Below are positions 1 through 12,184 of a stretch of DNA of 64,000 nt, piece after piece. Under the pieces are notes generated by a model. It saw only the letters and a list, made by a program, of their open reading frames with translations. It had not been told where the DNA came from and did not search any database. Position 1 is the stretch's first letter. Each line of letters starts with the position of its first letter. The DNA is from Psococerastis gibbosa (Eukaryota; Arthropoda; Insecta; Psocodea; Psocidae). The DNA is taken from the NCBI GenBank assembly GCA_963971405.1, contig OZ020491.1:2424910-2488909 (forward strand), written 5' to 3'. The translations under genes and the position numbers were made by a program.

Positions 1-544
1 CTTATGTAAAAACTAGAATTTGGCACATTTTCGCTTGGAGAAGAATTCGATACACTCGTGAAATGACAGTCTTCACTGAGCTTTCTTAGGTCTATGTACC
101 AAGTTGGGGGCTTCTTGCCCCTATGTTGAGGCACTATGCCTATTGTACCCCCACTAGTATAACTTCCACTTCGTTCCTCTAGATCTTTTTCTTTGACTTT
201 AAGCGCTTGTAGGAATTCGATATTTTTCTTAGCTCAGACAGGTGAACTAAGTACTATATTTGTTTCGCTATAGTCCAGGTGTATCCTACCATAACAAAGC
301 CGTTCAACAACCGAGCTTTCTGACAGGTTTAGGCAATCTCTAACATGTACCTTGTCACAGAAACCAGTGGACATAGCAGAATTAGATGGCCTCTCCTATA
401 TTGAGCACTAGACATAACCCGAACTGGGCAGCAGCCATGTTGGTATACTGAGGGAATGGGAAAAAACCTGGGAAAATGGCAGTTCACTGTAGCAGATTTT
501 TGTAGTTGTTTCCAGTTTTTTTTTTAAATTGTGTAGTTTCGGTT
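1..544. other. Kdm4 intron, no recognised element
   Basis: This stretch lies upstream of the first JmjC exon seen here and should be part of an intron of the same gene, because the KDM4 JmjN domain and the start of JmjC are not found in it. I see no coding similarity and no clear repeat. Confidence 0.5.
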
Positions 545-1767
<1,223 letters not shown>

Positions 1768-1921
1768 GTATTCGATCCCGCCCGAGCACGGACGACGTCT
1801 GGAGCGGCTAGCCACTGGATTCTTCCCGCCGAACGCTCGCTCGTGCCCAGCGTTTCTGCGACACAAAACCACTCTGATCTCCCCGCCTGTTCTTCGCCAG
1901 TACTCGATTCCGTATAACAAG
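1768..1921 (+). CDS. Kdm4: KDM4 JmjC exon 2 in window (zinc ligands)
   Basis: The first base completes the tryptophan codon split by the previous intron, giving [21 protein letters not shown] and continuing to [15 protein letters not shown]. This matches the KDM4 JmjC segment [24 protein letters not shown] supplies the cysteine and histidine equivalent to C234 and H240, two of the four ligands of the structural zinc that shapes the active site. The acceptor is TTGTTACAG and the donor GTGCGT; the exon ends on a whole codon (AAG). Confidence 0.95.
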
Positions 1922-2044
1922 GTGCGTCACCACTGTTTTTTGGAGGCCAACGGAGAGCATGGCGTTAGTGATGTACCCAAGCCAAACCAAACCAAGCTTT
2001 AGCTTGGGTATAGGTCCATCATTACCTGGCGTCTGCATTGTGTC

Positions 2045-2330
2045 TTCTTCTTCAGTTGTTATCTGTCGATTAGTTTGCAGCAACTCTTTCCATCTTCTCC
2101 TACATTCATCTCGGTCCTGGATCCAAGTAGGTTCCGCATCTCATATCGTGCCTGAGGTCTTTTGCGTACGCCTTCCTTAGTCTGCACCTGACATTGGTGC
2201 CCGTGATGATGTCTTTTATTATGGGATTAAGGTGTCCTTCATGTCTGAATTGGCGCCCCATCCACATGGCTCTTCTCCCGGATTTGGTGGTTTTTCCTTG
2301 ATTTAAACTTTGGAACACCTCTTCGTTTGA
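2045..2330 (-). mobile_element. RTE-like LINE, 3' coding fragment
   Basis: Minus-strand translation gives a run around SGRRAMWMGRQFRHEGHLNP and KAYAKDLRHDMRCGTYLD, the C-terminal pattern (R..W.GH..R, later a RR-rich stretch) of RTE-like reverse transcriptase ORFs. Related pieces lie at 19186, 28865, 45280 and 63455. It sits inside a Kdm4 intron in antisense orientation, is short, and has no intact reverse transcriptase. Confidence 0.6.
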
Positions 2331-2803
2331 TATGTGATATCTCTATGATATTTTTAGTATTCTAAAACATCACATTTCAACGGCTTCCAACTCTTGGTTG
2401 TTGGCGCTCCCATCGCTCAGTCAGACCTGATGGCGCCATTCACCATCATAGCCGTAAATAAACAAAAATCACTTAAAACAAGGCAATCACGTAGTCTCAT
2501 GCTGCGTGTATAGCCATGAGATATAAATTAATCATAGTAAACTTTTTGAAATTTTTTTAACCGGGACCCCTACGTATGTACAATAGTTCAATCAAGTCAC
2601 AGTTCAAAAAGATGTGTTGACAGTTCCTTTCAGTTTTGAACTGTAACTCCAAGTGATGGGTGCATTGAGTTGATGAACGAACTGAACTGATGAAAAGAAC
2701 CGAATGAACGGATTCAATGCATTTTGGCGAACTACACGGCACTAGACTGGTGTTAATTAGTGATGATGATGATTTTGATTGGTGATGAATGGTTTATTTT
2801 CAG

Positions 2804-2952
2804 ATTACACAGGAAGCCGGAGAAATAATGATTACTTTCCCGTATGGGTACCATGCTGGTTTCAATCACGGCTTTAACTGCGCGGAAAGTACCAATTTTG
2901 CGGCCCCGCGATGGGTCGAATACGGGAAACGCGCGTCCCAGTGTTACTGCAG
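2804..2952 (+). CDS. Kdm4: KDM4 JmjC exon 3 in window (third iron ligand)
   Basis: The translation begins [19 protein letters not shown] and continues [18 protein letters not shown] to QCYC, the KDM4 signature. The histidine of GYHAG is the third iron ligand (H276 in human KDM4A). The paired cysteines of CYC are the remaining zinc ligands (C306/C308). The acceptor is TTTATTTTCAG and the donor GTAAAT at 2953. Two bases (AG) are left over and are completed by T of the next exon. No residue expected for catalysis is missing. Confidence 0.95.
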
Positions 2953-3720
2953 GTAAATATAGTACCTAGAATTTTATATAGGAGATATTATGAGACATTC
3001 ACTTCCCCCAAAAAATATTTTTTCGAATTTTTGGGGCCATCCGCCATGTCTTCAGTCGTTGAAAAAACGTAGCAGGTGGCCCTAAGGGTTCAAAAGGTAT
3101 TTTTTGGCTCGCATCTCACCTCAATCGTACGAACTTTCATGTAGAAATCCAAAATGTCGGCAGCCATTTAGGCATGACGTCAGAGTTCAATTTCTTTGGT
3201 CTTTCTGTTGGGCTGACCCCATTGTTTGGCATTTTGTGTGCGGATAATAATCTCCATGACCTCAGAAGTGTAGTGATGTGGGACACCATGTGAACTAAGT
3301 TAGTAAATTGCACGTTGTAAACGAGGAAGACTAACGAATCGGAGAATCGGAAAATATTGTCCTAGGGTATTTTTATTTATTTTTAAATCTGCAGAACTTC
3401 ATTTTGGAGGTTTTATTACCCGAAAAACGATTAAAAAATGTATTTCTCAAAAACGCTTCCGATGATTAATTTTAAATGTACATTTATTGTAGTACTTACT
3501 AACGAAAACAAACTACACTAAGTCGCATCCCCCTAGATAATGTATTACAGGGCGTAAAAACATAAAAAGGGTTCAACTTTCATGAAAAATGACTACCTTT
3601 CGATCGACCAAAACAGCTCTTGGCAGATTATGGGGTATGGGAGTCTTCATCAGAAGTTAATAGGGCTGTCCTGCTGCGCTGATTAATAGAATGTGGGAAT
3701 AACAGGACTTTTTATTTCAG
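2953..3720 (+). other. Kdm4 intron
   Basis: This is an intron of 768 bp with GTAAAT and TTTATTTCAG borders. No repeat or coding similarity is recognised. Confidence 0.8.
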
Positions 3721-3885
3721 TAACGATATGGTGAAGATAAGTATGGACACTTTCGTGAAGCGGTTCCAGCCAGAACGTTACGAGCTCTGGCTGGCCGGCC
3801 GCGATGTAGGCTACCATCCAGAAGATCCCACCCGCTCCTACGCCGCTCCGCTGCCCACCGAAAGGGATATCCTATGTAATAAGAA
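3721..3885 (+). CDS. Kdm4: KDM4 exon 4 in window, end of catalytic core
   Basis: After the codon completed across the intron (S), the product reads [40 protein letters not shown] and ends near DILCNK. The first part equals the conserved KDM4 segment [20 protein letters not shown] that follows the zinc site and closes the catalytic fold. The donor GTAAGT lies at 3886. Two bases (AA) remain and are completed by C of the next exon. Confidence 0.93.
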
Positions 3886-4191
3886 GTAAGTCCACTTATT
3901 TAGCCTGGAACAGTAGCGCAACACACTGCCCAAGCTATGTCCTATGTCTCAGGGTGCCCCGGACTTAAACGTATACGTTATTGGCTAGTCTTCGTTGTTC
4001 GGTGTTAATTCATTGAGATGTGTTTTTAAATACTTTCGAAATTCGTTCTATTGTTGAATAGTTTTTACGTATGTTGGGAGTCTGTTATAGTGCGTTAGTC
4101 CTACTTGCGTACTTTGTATATATGTCAGTCTCATAAGGGATACTGTGGCTGTGATTCCATATATGTATCTAGTAACGTAATAGTGCTGAAC

Positions 4192-4569
4192 TTAAGGGCA
4201 AACCGGAGTCGCCGATATTCCATTTTCTGTTCAAACTTCAATTTCTCATGGAATATGGAACGCAGAACAATGAAAAAATAGTGAATGGAAAGTTGAATTT
4301 TTTCTCCTAATTTTGATGCATAGTGTGTGGCCTTAACCCACCCCAATTCGCCACAGTTGATGAACTCCTGATTGACCGTTATTTTTTGCGTATCAAGTTC
4401 ACTAACTATAGCCGATCGGTATTGATGATTGCAACATACTATGTATCAAAATTAGGAGAAAAAATTCTTCTTTCCATTCAGCATTTTTTCATTGTTCTGC
4501 GTTCCATATTTAATGAGAAATTAAAGTTTGCACAGAAATGGAATATTGGCGACTCCGGTTTGCCCTTAA
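4192..4569. mobile_element. Palindromic MITE with TTAA ends (piggyBac-like?)
   Basis: The two ends are inverted copies: TTAAGGGCAAACCGGAGTCG at the left and its complement ending GGTTTGCCCTTAA at the right. The arms extend about 130 bp inward, through a diverged ATTCCAT.TTCTG block and an AATTAGGAGAAAAAAT block. TTAA at both edges suggests a piggyBac-type target site. It is non-coding and lies in the Kdm4 intron 3886-5044. Confidence 0.6.
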
Positions 4570-5044
4570 GGTATTCTGTGTTTGTTTCTAAATGTATGCG
4601 ATGTTGCCTCTATGATATATATAACTGTTTTATTGTGGGTATTTTAGGTAATTCATTGAGTTCTTGGCTTGGGAAAGTATTCACTTTTTTATGTATGAGT
4701 TTTAGTATTTTTCTTTGAGTAATATTTACTCTTTTAAACACATTTTGGTAAGCTCCGTTCAGGTCTCACTCGTCCCCGGAGCGTAGCCACTCAACAGCCG
4801 TTTTTCAATCATCAACACCTATCAGCTAGTGCTTCCATATTCTGAGATGTTTTTTTTTGGTAGACTCATGGGTGTGGTCATTATCCAGCAGCAGGATATA
4901 CAATTTTCGGATTGTTTAGTTTGACATGATTCCACAAGCTATGCCGATGGCCCCTTAAACACCTCCTCTATACTTTGAAAGACCTCGAAAAAGCAAGCTT
5001 TGGCGGAACAGCTACTTTAATCGTAAATATTTTTCTTGATTCAG
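4570..5044 (+). other. Kdm4 intron, 3' part
   Basis: Nothing is recognised between the MITE and the acceptor TTGATTCAG at 5044. Confidence 0.7.
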
Positions 5045-5256
5045 CAATAAGGACCTGCCTCAAACGTTCATTGATGCCCCAAAGAAGGGCAAACGACATC
5101 CCATCCACAAGAAAAAGATGATGGCCAGTGTGGTTGTGGAAGAGTTACCAGAAGACGTCCTTCAGGCGATGGACGATATGGAGGAGTTGGACGAGGCCCC
5201 GGACGAGCAGGAGCTCCAAGTTCTTGAAGATATATGGCTCAAGGCTGGAGACATGG
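5045..5256 (+). CDS. Kdm4: KDM4 exon 5 in window, acidic linker
   Basis: The exon follows the catalytic core and encodes NKDLPQTFIDAPKKGKRHPI, a lysine-rich stretch (HKKKMMAS), then an acidic segment (LPEDVLQAMDDMEELDEAPD) ending EDIWLKAGDM. I recognise no folded domain here. The acceptor is TTGATTCAG. The donor GTGAGT at 5257 leaves a single G (phase 1). This phase matters because both downstream exons (8874 and 12660) begin with the two bases needed to complete a codon, so either can be joined in frame. Confidence 0.9.
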
Positions 5257-5970
5257 GTGAGTGTTCTTATGAAATTACCTTGTACGGAGTTGGGTCTTTG
5301 TTGTATCAGCAGGGTCTTTTCGTGTTTTTTAGATGTTGGGGAAATTGTATTTCTTTCTTTATGGTCTCAAAATTTACAATCGTCACCTTTCAGTCAGATG
5401 GGCGTACCATCAAAGGCAACATTTCGGCGTGGTTGCGTTTTTAAAGCTGCTTTTGCTCATAACTACGACAGTCAGATACGCCTAATCCAAAATTTCAGCC
5501 TTATTTTTCAAGATTAATTGTTTTCGGTGTATGCAAGGGTAGAGCTCATGACAAGGTCACGAGCTCTAAATCTGATCATAACTCAATTTCGCCAAAAAAA
5601 TGTTGGTTACGCCCTCCTGACTGTAAGGTGACGAATTATGTATGCATTGTGCTGTGGTAATATTTCGGGTAAAATTGACTTTTACATGTGCCAAACTGTA
5701 TGTTAAAAAGCCCATACGTACCTATCTTCTGACACTTCCTATATTTGCCTGTATATTAGCCGACTGTACCGGAAGTGTTACGCAAAATTATTGGAGACAC
5801 AATGGGTTCTGTTCTGTTTTAAGTCTCTTCTTGAGTGTAAGAGAGGCCCAAACAGCCTTAACTCCGCAATGTATTTATTTATTTATAAGTGGACGTGGGC
5901 CTCGTTCCCATTCTTGGTTAATTTGTTTTCTTGTCACAATGTAAGCATGTCTGAGGTTGCCCATTGGCAC
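5257..5970 (+). other. Kdm4 intron with SINE tail scrap
   Basis: This is the first part of the long intron (or introns) 3' of exon 5. At about 5829-5890 there is a short + strand copy of the shared SINE 3' tail (TTGAGTGTAAGAGAGGCCC, then CCTTAACTCCGC and a TTTA run). The rest shows nothing recognisable. Confidence 0.55.
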
Positions 5971-6757
5971 TTTAAAAAAGAAACGGCCCGAGTTTACTTG
6001 AACATGCTTTCCAATTTATAGAGTAGTAGATAGACATAATGGATCATTTCATTGTAAATAATTTCCTCACTCAATTGCATATTCTGGAACGATCAGACCA
6101 ATATATTGTAACAGTATAGACTGTATAGTAACAATGACAGGGCATGCAATGTATTCTCCATAATTTCTTAAAAAAAGAATTTTTTCCCCAGTACCAAATA
6201 TTTTTTTTGGGAAAACAACCTGTTTGGTTTTGTTACTCTATTGAACATCTAAAACATGTGAAGGTAGAAATCATCCATAGAAAGGTTTCCAGAAAAATTA
6301 ATTTTTAGTCATTTTTCATGAAAATTTAGTTATTTTGATTTTTTTACCCCCAGAAGCAAACTGTCAAGGGGCACACGACCCACCGCATTTTGTTGACATT
6401 AATAACGACTACAATATATGTGAATTTAAAAGAAATCGTTGAGCCGTTTTTGAGAAATATTTTTTTAGGCTTTTTTTTTGGAGGTTTTTTGAAAATAAAA
6501 CCCCCCAAAATTGCATTAGCCCCAAATAAAAAAAATGGTTCCGAGGTATGATTTTTGTGAACCTACGTGCCAAATTTCATCAAAATCGTCTGAGTAGTTT
6601 GCCCGGAAATTGACGCACAGACAGACAGATAGACATTAAGTAAAAACCACTTTTTTTGGTTCCTGGTACCTTAAAACGTGTAAATCCGTTGAAATCTCGG
6701 AATCGAAAATTTGGATCATCACAAAACTTTCCTTTTACTACGTTTAAATTGGAAAGC
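5971..6757. mobile_element. Unclassified repeat T, copy 1 (diverged)
   Basis: The copy starts near AAACGGCCCGAGTTTACTTG, has GCTTTCCAATTTA near the left end and its inverse TAAATTGGAAAGC at the right end. Shared internal landmarks are a CAGGGCATGCAATG block, CCCCCAGAAGCAA, AAAGAAATCGTTG, GCCGTTTTTGAGAAAT, GTTTGCCCGGAAAT and a CAGACAGACAGA run. Longer, closer copies are at 46903, 49726 and 54792, with a fragment at 56360. No transposase ORF is visible, so this is probably a non-autonomous DNA element. Confidence 0.65.
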
Positions 6758-6962
6758 AAAAGAAGTCACTTTAACTTGTCGTTGGTGTGGGTTGACATCG
6801 AGGTGGGAAACAGTTTGCCAACGACCAGAAATTTATTCGGACACAATACCACTAATGTCCAAAAACCGATGGGCAAGGCCACCATACGTCCATAAAAAGC
6901 CCAACAATAATATTGTATTAATAACATAATATGAGAACGTAGACCCTAAATATTGGCTACCC

Positions 6963-7497
6963 CTGCAGCCCGATCATGGCGATTTGGTATTATTATAATA
7001 CCGGGGTTAATATAATACCATGTCACGTGATGGTATTAATTCAATTGTTTAAAATCAATGAACAGTAAATTTCAGAATTTTTTAATGTTAGTAATCGTCC
7101 CTGGAGTGCTAAGCGTGTCTATGTAAGCAAATGAATGATCGGCTATATTTTTGGTGATTTTCTAAATTTTTACTGCCTTAGATTTAGACAAATTATTTAT
7201 AATTCTTATATATTTATAATGTATATATGTATATTTTATTTTTATTTATATTTCAAAACTTGTTCATTTTAATTAATGCTAATTTCTAGGGCGATATGTT
7301 TATATTTTGCAATTTAAATTTATATTTGCTACGGCAGCGTCGCGTCAGTTCCATTCTCCAGTATTGCTAACATCACAATTTAAAAAATTCTGAAATTTAG
7401 TGTTCATTTATTTTATACAATTGAATTAATACCATTGCGTTGCGTGACACGGTAGCACATTAACCCCGGTATTAAAATCGCCATGATCGGGCTGCTG
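6963..7497. mobile_element. Foldback MITE, family with CCCGATCATGGCG ends
   Basis: The left end (CAGCCCGATCATGGCGATT) is the inverse of the right end (ATCGCCATGATCGGGCTG). Inner arms also pair: TACCGGGGTTAAT against TTAACCCCGGTA, and AATTCAATTGT against ACAATTGAATT. Smaller relatives are at 17052, 33582 and 33744, and larger ones at 58455 and 59446. No coding content. Confidence 0.65.
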
Positions 7498-8168
7498 GAA
7501 ACAAGTAACAATTTTTCCGCTTATATCAAGTCTTGAGCCTCGACCCCCCTTTTCATAGTCTAGCGTTTTACCAATGTTTACTCCATGTTAACTCTCTCTT
7601 CGTGTTTTTTTTCTGCAGCACTGAAACTATTGTGTGTAGCTTTATTTAGTTTTCTGTCATTACCCTCGTATTTAAAGTAAACTTAACTTCTTTTGCGCCT
7701 CGCGTGGTAGTACAGCTCAAAATTGGGAGTTGATCCTGGTTCGCCTGGTTAGTAGATGTTTCCATATTACCACTAGTCTTATCAATCAGGGCTCATGGTT
7801 GTTTCCCGCATTTAGATGGAGTAGTCGTTTCACAAAGCTTGCCGGCTTAACTAAATGGACCGATGGGAATTAATAGTGTTGATAGTTTTGTAGTGGTAAA
7901 CTAAATTGACAGTTGTTAATGTGACCTATGCCGGCTATGCCAGCTAATTACTTAAAAATAATAATTATAATAATAATACAGCAGTCGTAGCCGTTTTGTG
8001 GTGATTTTACGACCAAAATTTGAAAAATGTAAGTAAACCAAGTGCACCACTAGAATCTGTGTCTGTATCTGATTCTACTATCGATAAATTTGTTTACCGT
8101 TTTCGCCTCATTTATCGCTTCAGGCGTTGGCTTAAGTAAGTTATTTACAGAATCTTAAGATTAATGGA

Positions 8169-8268
8169 CCTCTCGTGTTTTTTTTTTGGTGAAGGGGCGG
8201 GGGGCTTGGCAAATTAGGGGCGGCTTGTAGTGGGCAATAATTGGGCTTATCAACACTGCTACTAAACG
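8169..8268 (+). repeat. Direct duplication, proximal copy
   Basis: This roughly 100-bp segment (CCTCTCGTG, then GGGGCGG, GGCTTGGCAAATTAGGGGCG, TAGTGGGCAATA to TAAACG) recurs at 8743-8855, directly before the exon at 8874. The two copies flank a SINE piece and a Penelope-like arm. Confidence 0.75.
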
Positions 8269-8362
8269 ATATAACGCCCTCTGTTGCAATCAACAAGAAC
8301 TAGGCAAAGCCTACATTAAATATATTTTTAAAAAATCCCCCAGAATAATGGCCAGGAAATAT

Positions 8363-8437
8363 TGCAAGCGTGGGACTTGAACGAACAGCCTTTCGGGAGA
8401 AAGTCTTGAGTTCGTACCACTACGCTACATGTTCTGA
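8363..8437 (-). repeat. tRNA-derived SINE, family B fragment
   Basis: On the minus strand this reads as a tRNA-like head with A-box-like GTAGTGGTACGAACTC, CCGAAAGGCTGTTCGTTC and a B-box-like TTCAAGTCCCAC. Related heads are at 44208-44335 and 57500-57735. It is degraded and is not a tRNA gene. Confidence 0.55.
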
Positions 8438-8513
8438 CTTCATGTGTTTTTGTTGATACAGTAGCATCCGGCTGTGAAAGGGTTCTTTGAAATGTTTGTA
8501 AAGCTAATTATAT

Positions 8514-8600
8514 CCACTGAAGTTGTCTGTAGCAGATGTTGGTGAAACGTTTGGAAGTACTCTTTCACATTGACCACGGTTCTTCAGCCCGGATTCTACT
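8514..8600 (+). mobile_element. Penelope-like terminal arm (single)
   Basis: The segment CCACTGAAG, GCAGATGTTGGTGAAACG, TTTGGAAG, GACCACGG, CAGCCCGGATTCTACT is homologous to each arm of the palindrome at 32748-33038. The pattern (CTGA, stem, GAAAC) recalls the hammerhead-containing ends of Penelope-like elements. This single arm is diverged. Confidence 0.5.
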
Positions 8601-8742
8601 GTATGAACTCAATGACATCTGAAATTATTTGCAAATATGGTGCTTTGTTTTGATTCACATAATAAATAACAATGCGTAATTTGTGCAATAATAGTGTATG
8701 AGCATTAGTCATGATTGCCCTTTATCTGCTCACTAGATGTTG

Positions 8743-8855
8743 CCTCTCGTGTGTTTTTTGGTGAGGGGGCGGGGCTTGGCAAATTAGGGGCGGCTTTGGG
8801 CGACAGGCGGCATGTAGTGGGCAATACTTCGGCTTACCACCACTGAGATTAAACG
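8743..8855 (+). repeat. Direct duplication, distal copy next to exon
   Basis: Second copy of the 8169-8268 segment, ending only 18 bp before the exon at 8874. It contains a short extra stretch (TTGGGCGACAGGCGG) absent from the first copy. Confidence 0.75.
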
Positions 8856-8873
8856 CCTGCCTTCTCGTTGTAG

Positions 8874-11323
8874 AGCTCACCGAGGCTTCCATCTACGACG
8901 ACGGCTACAACCGCCGGAAGCGCCGAAATAAGAAGAAAAACAAAGAAAAAAAGGAGAAACGCAAGTCGAAGGAGAGTGATGAAGACTACAACCCCTATAA
9001 TGATGATGACTATAACTCGTACCTTCACGATGACATGCCTCCTGTTCCCAGCGTTAGAAAACAGGAGAAAGAGAGTCAAAATTTGGGGTTGTGTGATATG
9101 AAGAGGAATAGGAAGAAAATGGAAATTCCGGAGGATTTTGTTAAGACAGTTGAAGCTGTTGTTGTACCCCCGAAAAAGAAGAAGCCGATGTTCCCACCCG
9201 GGTTTGTGCCGTACGATATTCGTAGCGTGATGGATCGAATGATTAAAACTTTGGAACGAAATGAAGCCAAGGAATTGGCGAAGCAAGCGAGGATGGATGA
9301 AAGGTTGAGGTTGAAGTTGGAGCGGGATGAGAGGATTAAGGAGGAGAAGAGGCTTAAATTTGAGGCGAGGAACGAGCAGAAACGGGTCAAGGATGAGTTG
9401 AAAACGCACAAATTTGAGACCAAGAAGGTTAGGCCAGTTGATGTGGATAGGATGTCTGCAGGGACAGTTGTGAATCCCCGCTTGCCGAAGCCTAGGTCCA
9501 AGCCGCCCCTGCCCAATATGCGTAAAGCCCAAAAACTAATGAGATCGTTGCCGAATCCTTTTATAAATAAGGTTGTGAAGCAGGAAACTTCTGATCCTAT
9601 GGATGACTTGTTGAATATGTTGCTTAATGAGCAGCCCGCGAACGGCGGTGGGTTCTCGCAGTTGGACACGTTGACTGACTCGCTAAATACGTCGTCGTCT
9701 GCGACATCTGTTGGTTGGGATAGTTACGTGCAGACAAGTTTGCCGTTTAAAAAGACGAAGCCGCAAAGTTTGCGAGAGGCTCGTGGGCCGCCAAAAGTGA
9801 AGCCTGCTGCTGCGCTGGGCAAAGCGCCAGTTGGTGTTGTTGATAAGACTGGTTTAAGTAATGGGCAGTGGGATTTCCAGCCGGATCTAGTAGGACAAGA
9901 TGGTTTGGCAGCAGCTAGAAGTGAAGATACAAGTGGATTGGCTAATCAGTGGGGTGTAAAATCAGGAACTGAGCAAGCTGTTAACCAAGGATATAACCAG
10001 AACCAGTGGAATATGAAAGTCATGGTGGAGAATGTGGAAAATGGTTTGTCGGTGGCAGCTGGTAGAGGACATAGACCGATGCAAGTGCTCAGTCAGGCCA
10101 TAACACCTAAACCGGAACAAACCAGTTTGACTAATACGAGGAATAGTCAGGCTACAACGGTTAACCAACGTGTTGTACAACCTAAAAAAGGATTGCTGCC
10201 GACGGCTATAGCTGTACCGAGTCCCCCTTGGCCGAAACCAGAATGGCAAAATAGTCCACAATCGGCTTTGACTGCTGTCCATACTAAAACAGAACAAGTA
10301 ACAAAAACGGTGAATAATCCGGCAACATCTTGGACTTTAAAGCCGAAAGTTGAACTGCAAAATGGTTCAGGTACAAATGGGGGTAGCCCTATTAGCCCGC
10401 GATGGACTTTACAACCGAAAAACAATCAGCTACTGGCTTCGTCACGGAATAGTACGCCTTCTTCCGGAAATCAGTGGAATTTCCAGACAAAAAAGAGTCA
10501 GGTGCCAGCTTTATCAAAGGCCCAGCTGGTGAAGCCAATGGTTGGAAATAATCCATCGGGTAGATACTTAAGTCCTAATACGGATGTAGTGGTGAGTCGG
10601 GTACCAGCGCAGCCTCGGGCGAATAACAGAACATCTGCTCATGCGCAACCGCCGGTAGAAGTAGAAAATGCTTCTCAGCAGTCTCTTCTGAAGAATAACC
10701 TCCAGTTACTGGCAAATTACTCTTACTTGAACGTTACCAATGGTAAACAAGTGGGTACAAATGGACATACTGCGAGTCAAATTGACCATGGATATGATCA
10801 GTGTCGGGGGCAGTTTAGTCCTCGAATTCAGGCTGGTGTTATCAGAGCTACTGAGCCCAGACAGAGAATGTCCGTACCTGTATCTACTCAAACGGCAAAT
10901 ACTCAAAGATCTGCTGTACCTTCGGGAACAAACCAGCGTGAGTTACTCCAAAACGCTGCCATCTTGCAAAGACTGACTACTCCCGTATCAAACCCGTCTC
11001 GTCCAGCCTCGCTAAAGTATCGGCAAAGTTGTGGATCTACTCCACCTGCTCAGATCTCTTCTCATAACTACCTCACCTCGACTGACTATGACGTTACCCA
11101 ACAACGTTCTCCTTCCGATGGTCGGCTGTCGCAGACGCTTCCTGTTGGCCCGCCTGAGCTTGTCAGCTGTCGGCAACGGGTGGATTACTCAAATCAAGCA
11201 GTATTAGGGAGTTGTGACAAGCCAGCCAGGCTACCTCCTGCTTCCACTATTCTACCGTCTAGAACAACGCACAGCAGTAGTTTCGAAGATTCATTTAAGA
11301 GCTTTTTGACGTCTTGGGCGTAA
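8874..11323 (+). CDS. Kdm4: KDM4 alternative last exon 1 (long disordered tail)
   Basis: Joined to exon 5, G+AG gives E and the frame runs ELTEASIYDDGYNRRKRR onward with no stop to TAA at 11321-11323, about 815 residues. It opens with a very basic stretch (KKKNKEKKEKRKSK), then an acidic Asp/Asn/Tyr stretch. A long charged, probably helical region follows (around 9226-9430, RMIKTLERNEAKELAKQARM and on). The rest is Q/N/S/P-rich sequence without recognisable domains, PHD or Tudor. Six tryptophan-centred motifs recur (QWDFQPD, NQWGVKS, NQWNMKV, SWTLKPK, RWTLQPK, QWNFQTK). The acceptor is TCGTTGTAG. The stop overlaps a donor-like GTAAGT at 11320, but using that donor would not fit the phase of the 12660 exon. 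An AATAAA follows the stop by 43 bp. Confidence 0.85.
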
Positions 11324-11861
11324 GTATATATGTTGTGTATTTATTTTTTTTTCGAGGTGGAGTCTAAATAAAATAGATAATAATATTTTTTCCACTTACC
11401 AATCAGATGAATGACGTCATTTTGGGTTTCTTTACGAAAGTTGTGCATTAAAGGATGCCAATAATTGAAGAGTAGACTACTAGCACCTTAAGTTAAGTAT
11501 TGGCATTACCCGTGGCAATGCAGCTGGTACTAATTCGCCTCATGGTCTAAGTTAATGGGTGTCCAATCACCGTAGACCATTAATTAACATTAACATTTGG
11601 TTTCTGAGTGCGCTCGACGTAGTAGTCTCATGTTATTTGTGTCCTATCACCGCCATTTTATTAAGTTGGCTATATAAGACTATAGATCTTCACAATGTCA
11701 GTGCTATCGAGTTATCTAGTTAGGAGTGTTATCATCCAAGTTAACACACAATAGTCAATAGTGAGTGGACCTCAGGGTGAGTTATTATCGAATGAATCGA
11801 AAATATTAAATAAAGTGAACAACGTGCTAACTTAGTCAGGATGTTTGTGGCACTGTCTTAA
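11324..11861 (+). other. 3' UTR of long isoform and intronic sequence
   Basis: The first part is the likely 3' UTR of the isoform ending at 11323, with AATAAA at 11367-11372. The rest, up to the MITE at 11862, has no recognised element. Confidence 0.5.
11367..11372 (+). promoter_or_regulatory. Candidate polyadenylation signal (AATAAA)
   Basis: AATAAA lies 43 bp after the stop of the 8874-11323 exon, a normal distance for a short 3' UTR. It supports that exon being a terminal exon. Confidence 0.55.
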
Positions 11862-11980
11862 GGCGGGGTTTCCACATACGTCAATGGTAAATGTGGTATT
11901 GACGTTTTAGCAGACATTTTTAATGTCTGCTACCACGTCAAAACCATATTTACCATTGACCATTGACGTATGTGGAAATC
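11862..11980. mobile_element. Small palindromic MITE of the TAGCAGACATT family
   Basis: A near-perfect hairpin: left arm CCACATACGTCAATGG, then GGTATTGACGTTTTAGCAG; right arm GTCTGCTACCACGTC, then CCATTGACGTATGTGG. The centre TAGCAGACATTTTTAATGTC is the shared core of the family (36387, 44394, 63895 and the outer arms of the 380-bp elements). Confidence 0.75.
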
Positions 11981-12184
11981 TTTCTTCTCTCCTTTCTATA
12001 ACTCTAGTACAGTAGCAATGGGACATTTGCTCAAACCATGAATATTTTTTGTTTCTTTTGCCACCTGCCGACCAGTCGTATTTTGCCCAATCAGAGTACA
12101 CCTTGCTTCCACGACAGGATTTGTTGTTGTTTGGAAGTGTCCAAGCCGTGCTCTGATTGGTGGCAGGTGGCACCAAAAACGCAA

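Noticed and set aside
8849-9532. 227-codon minus-strand ORF opposite the KDM4 tail
   Set aside because: It is antisense to a supported coding exon and is low-complexity; it is a shadow of the biased + strand codons.
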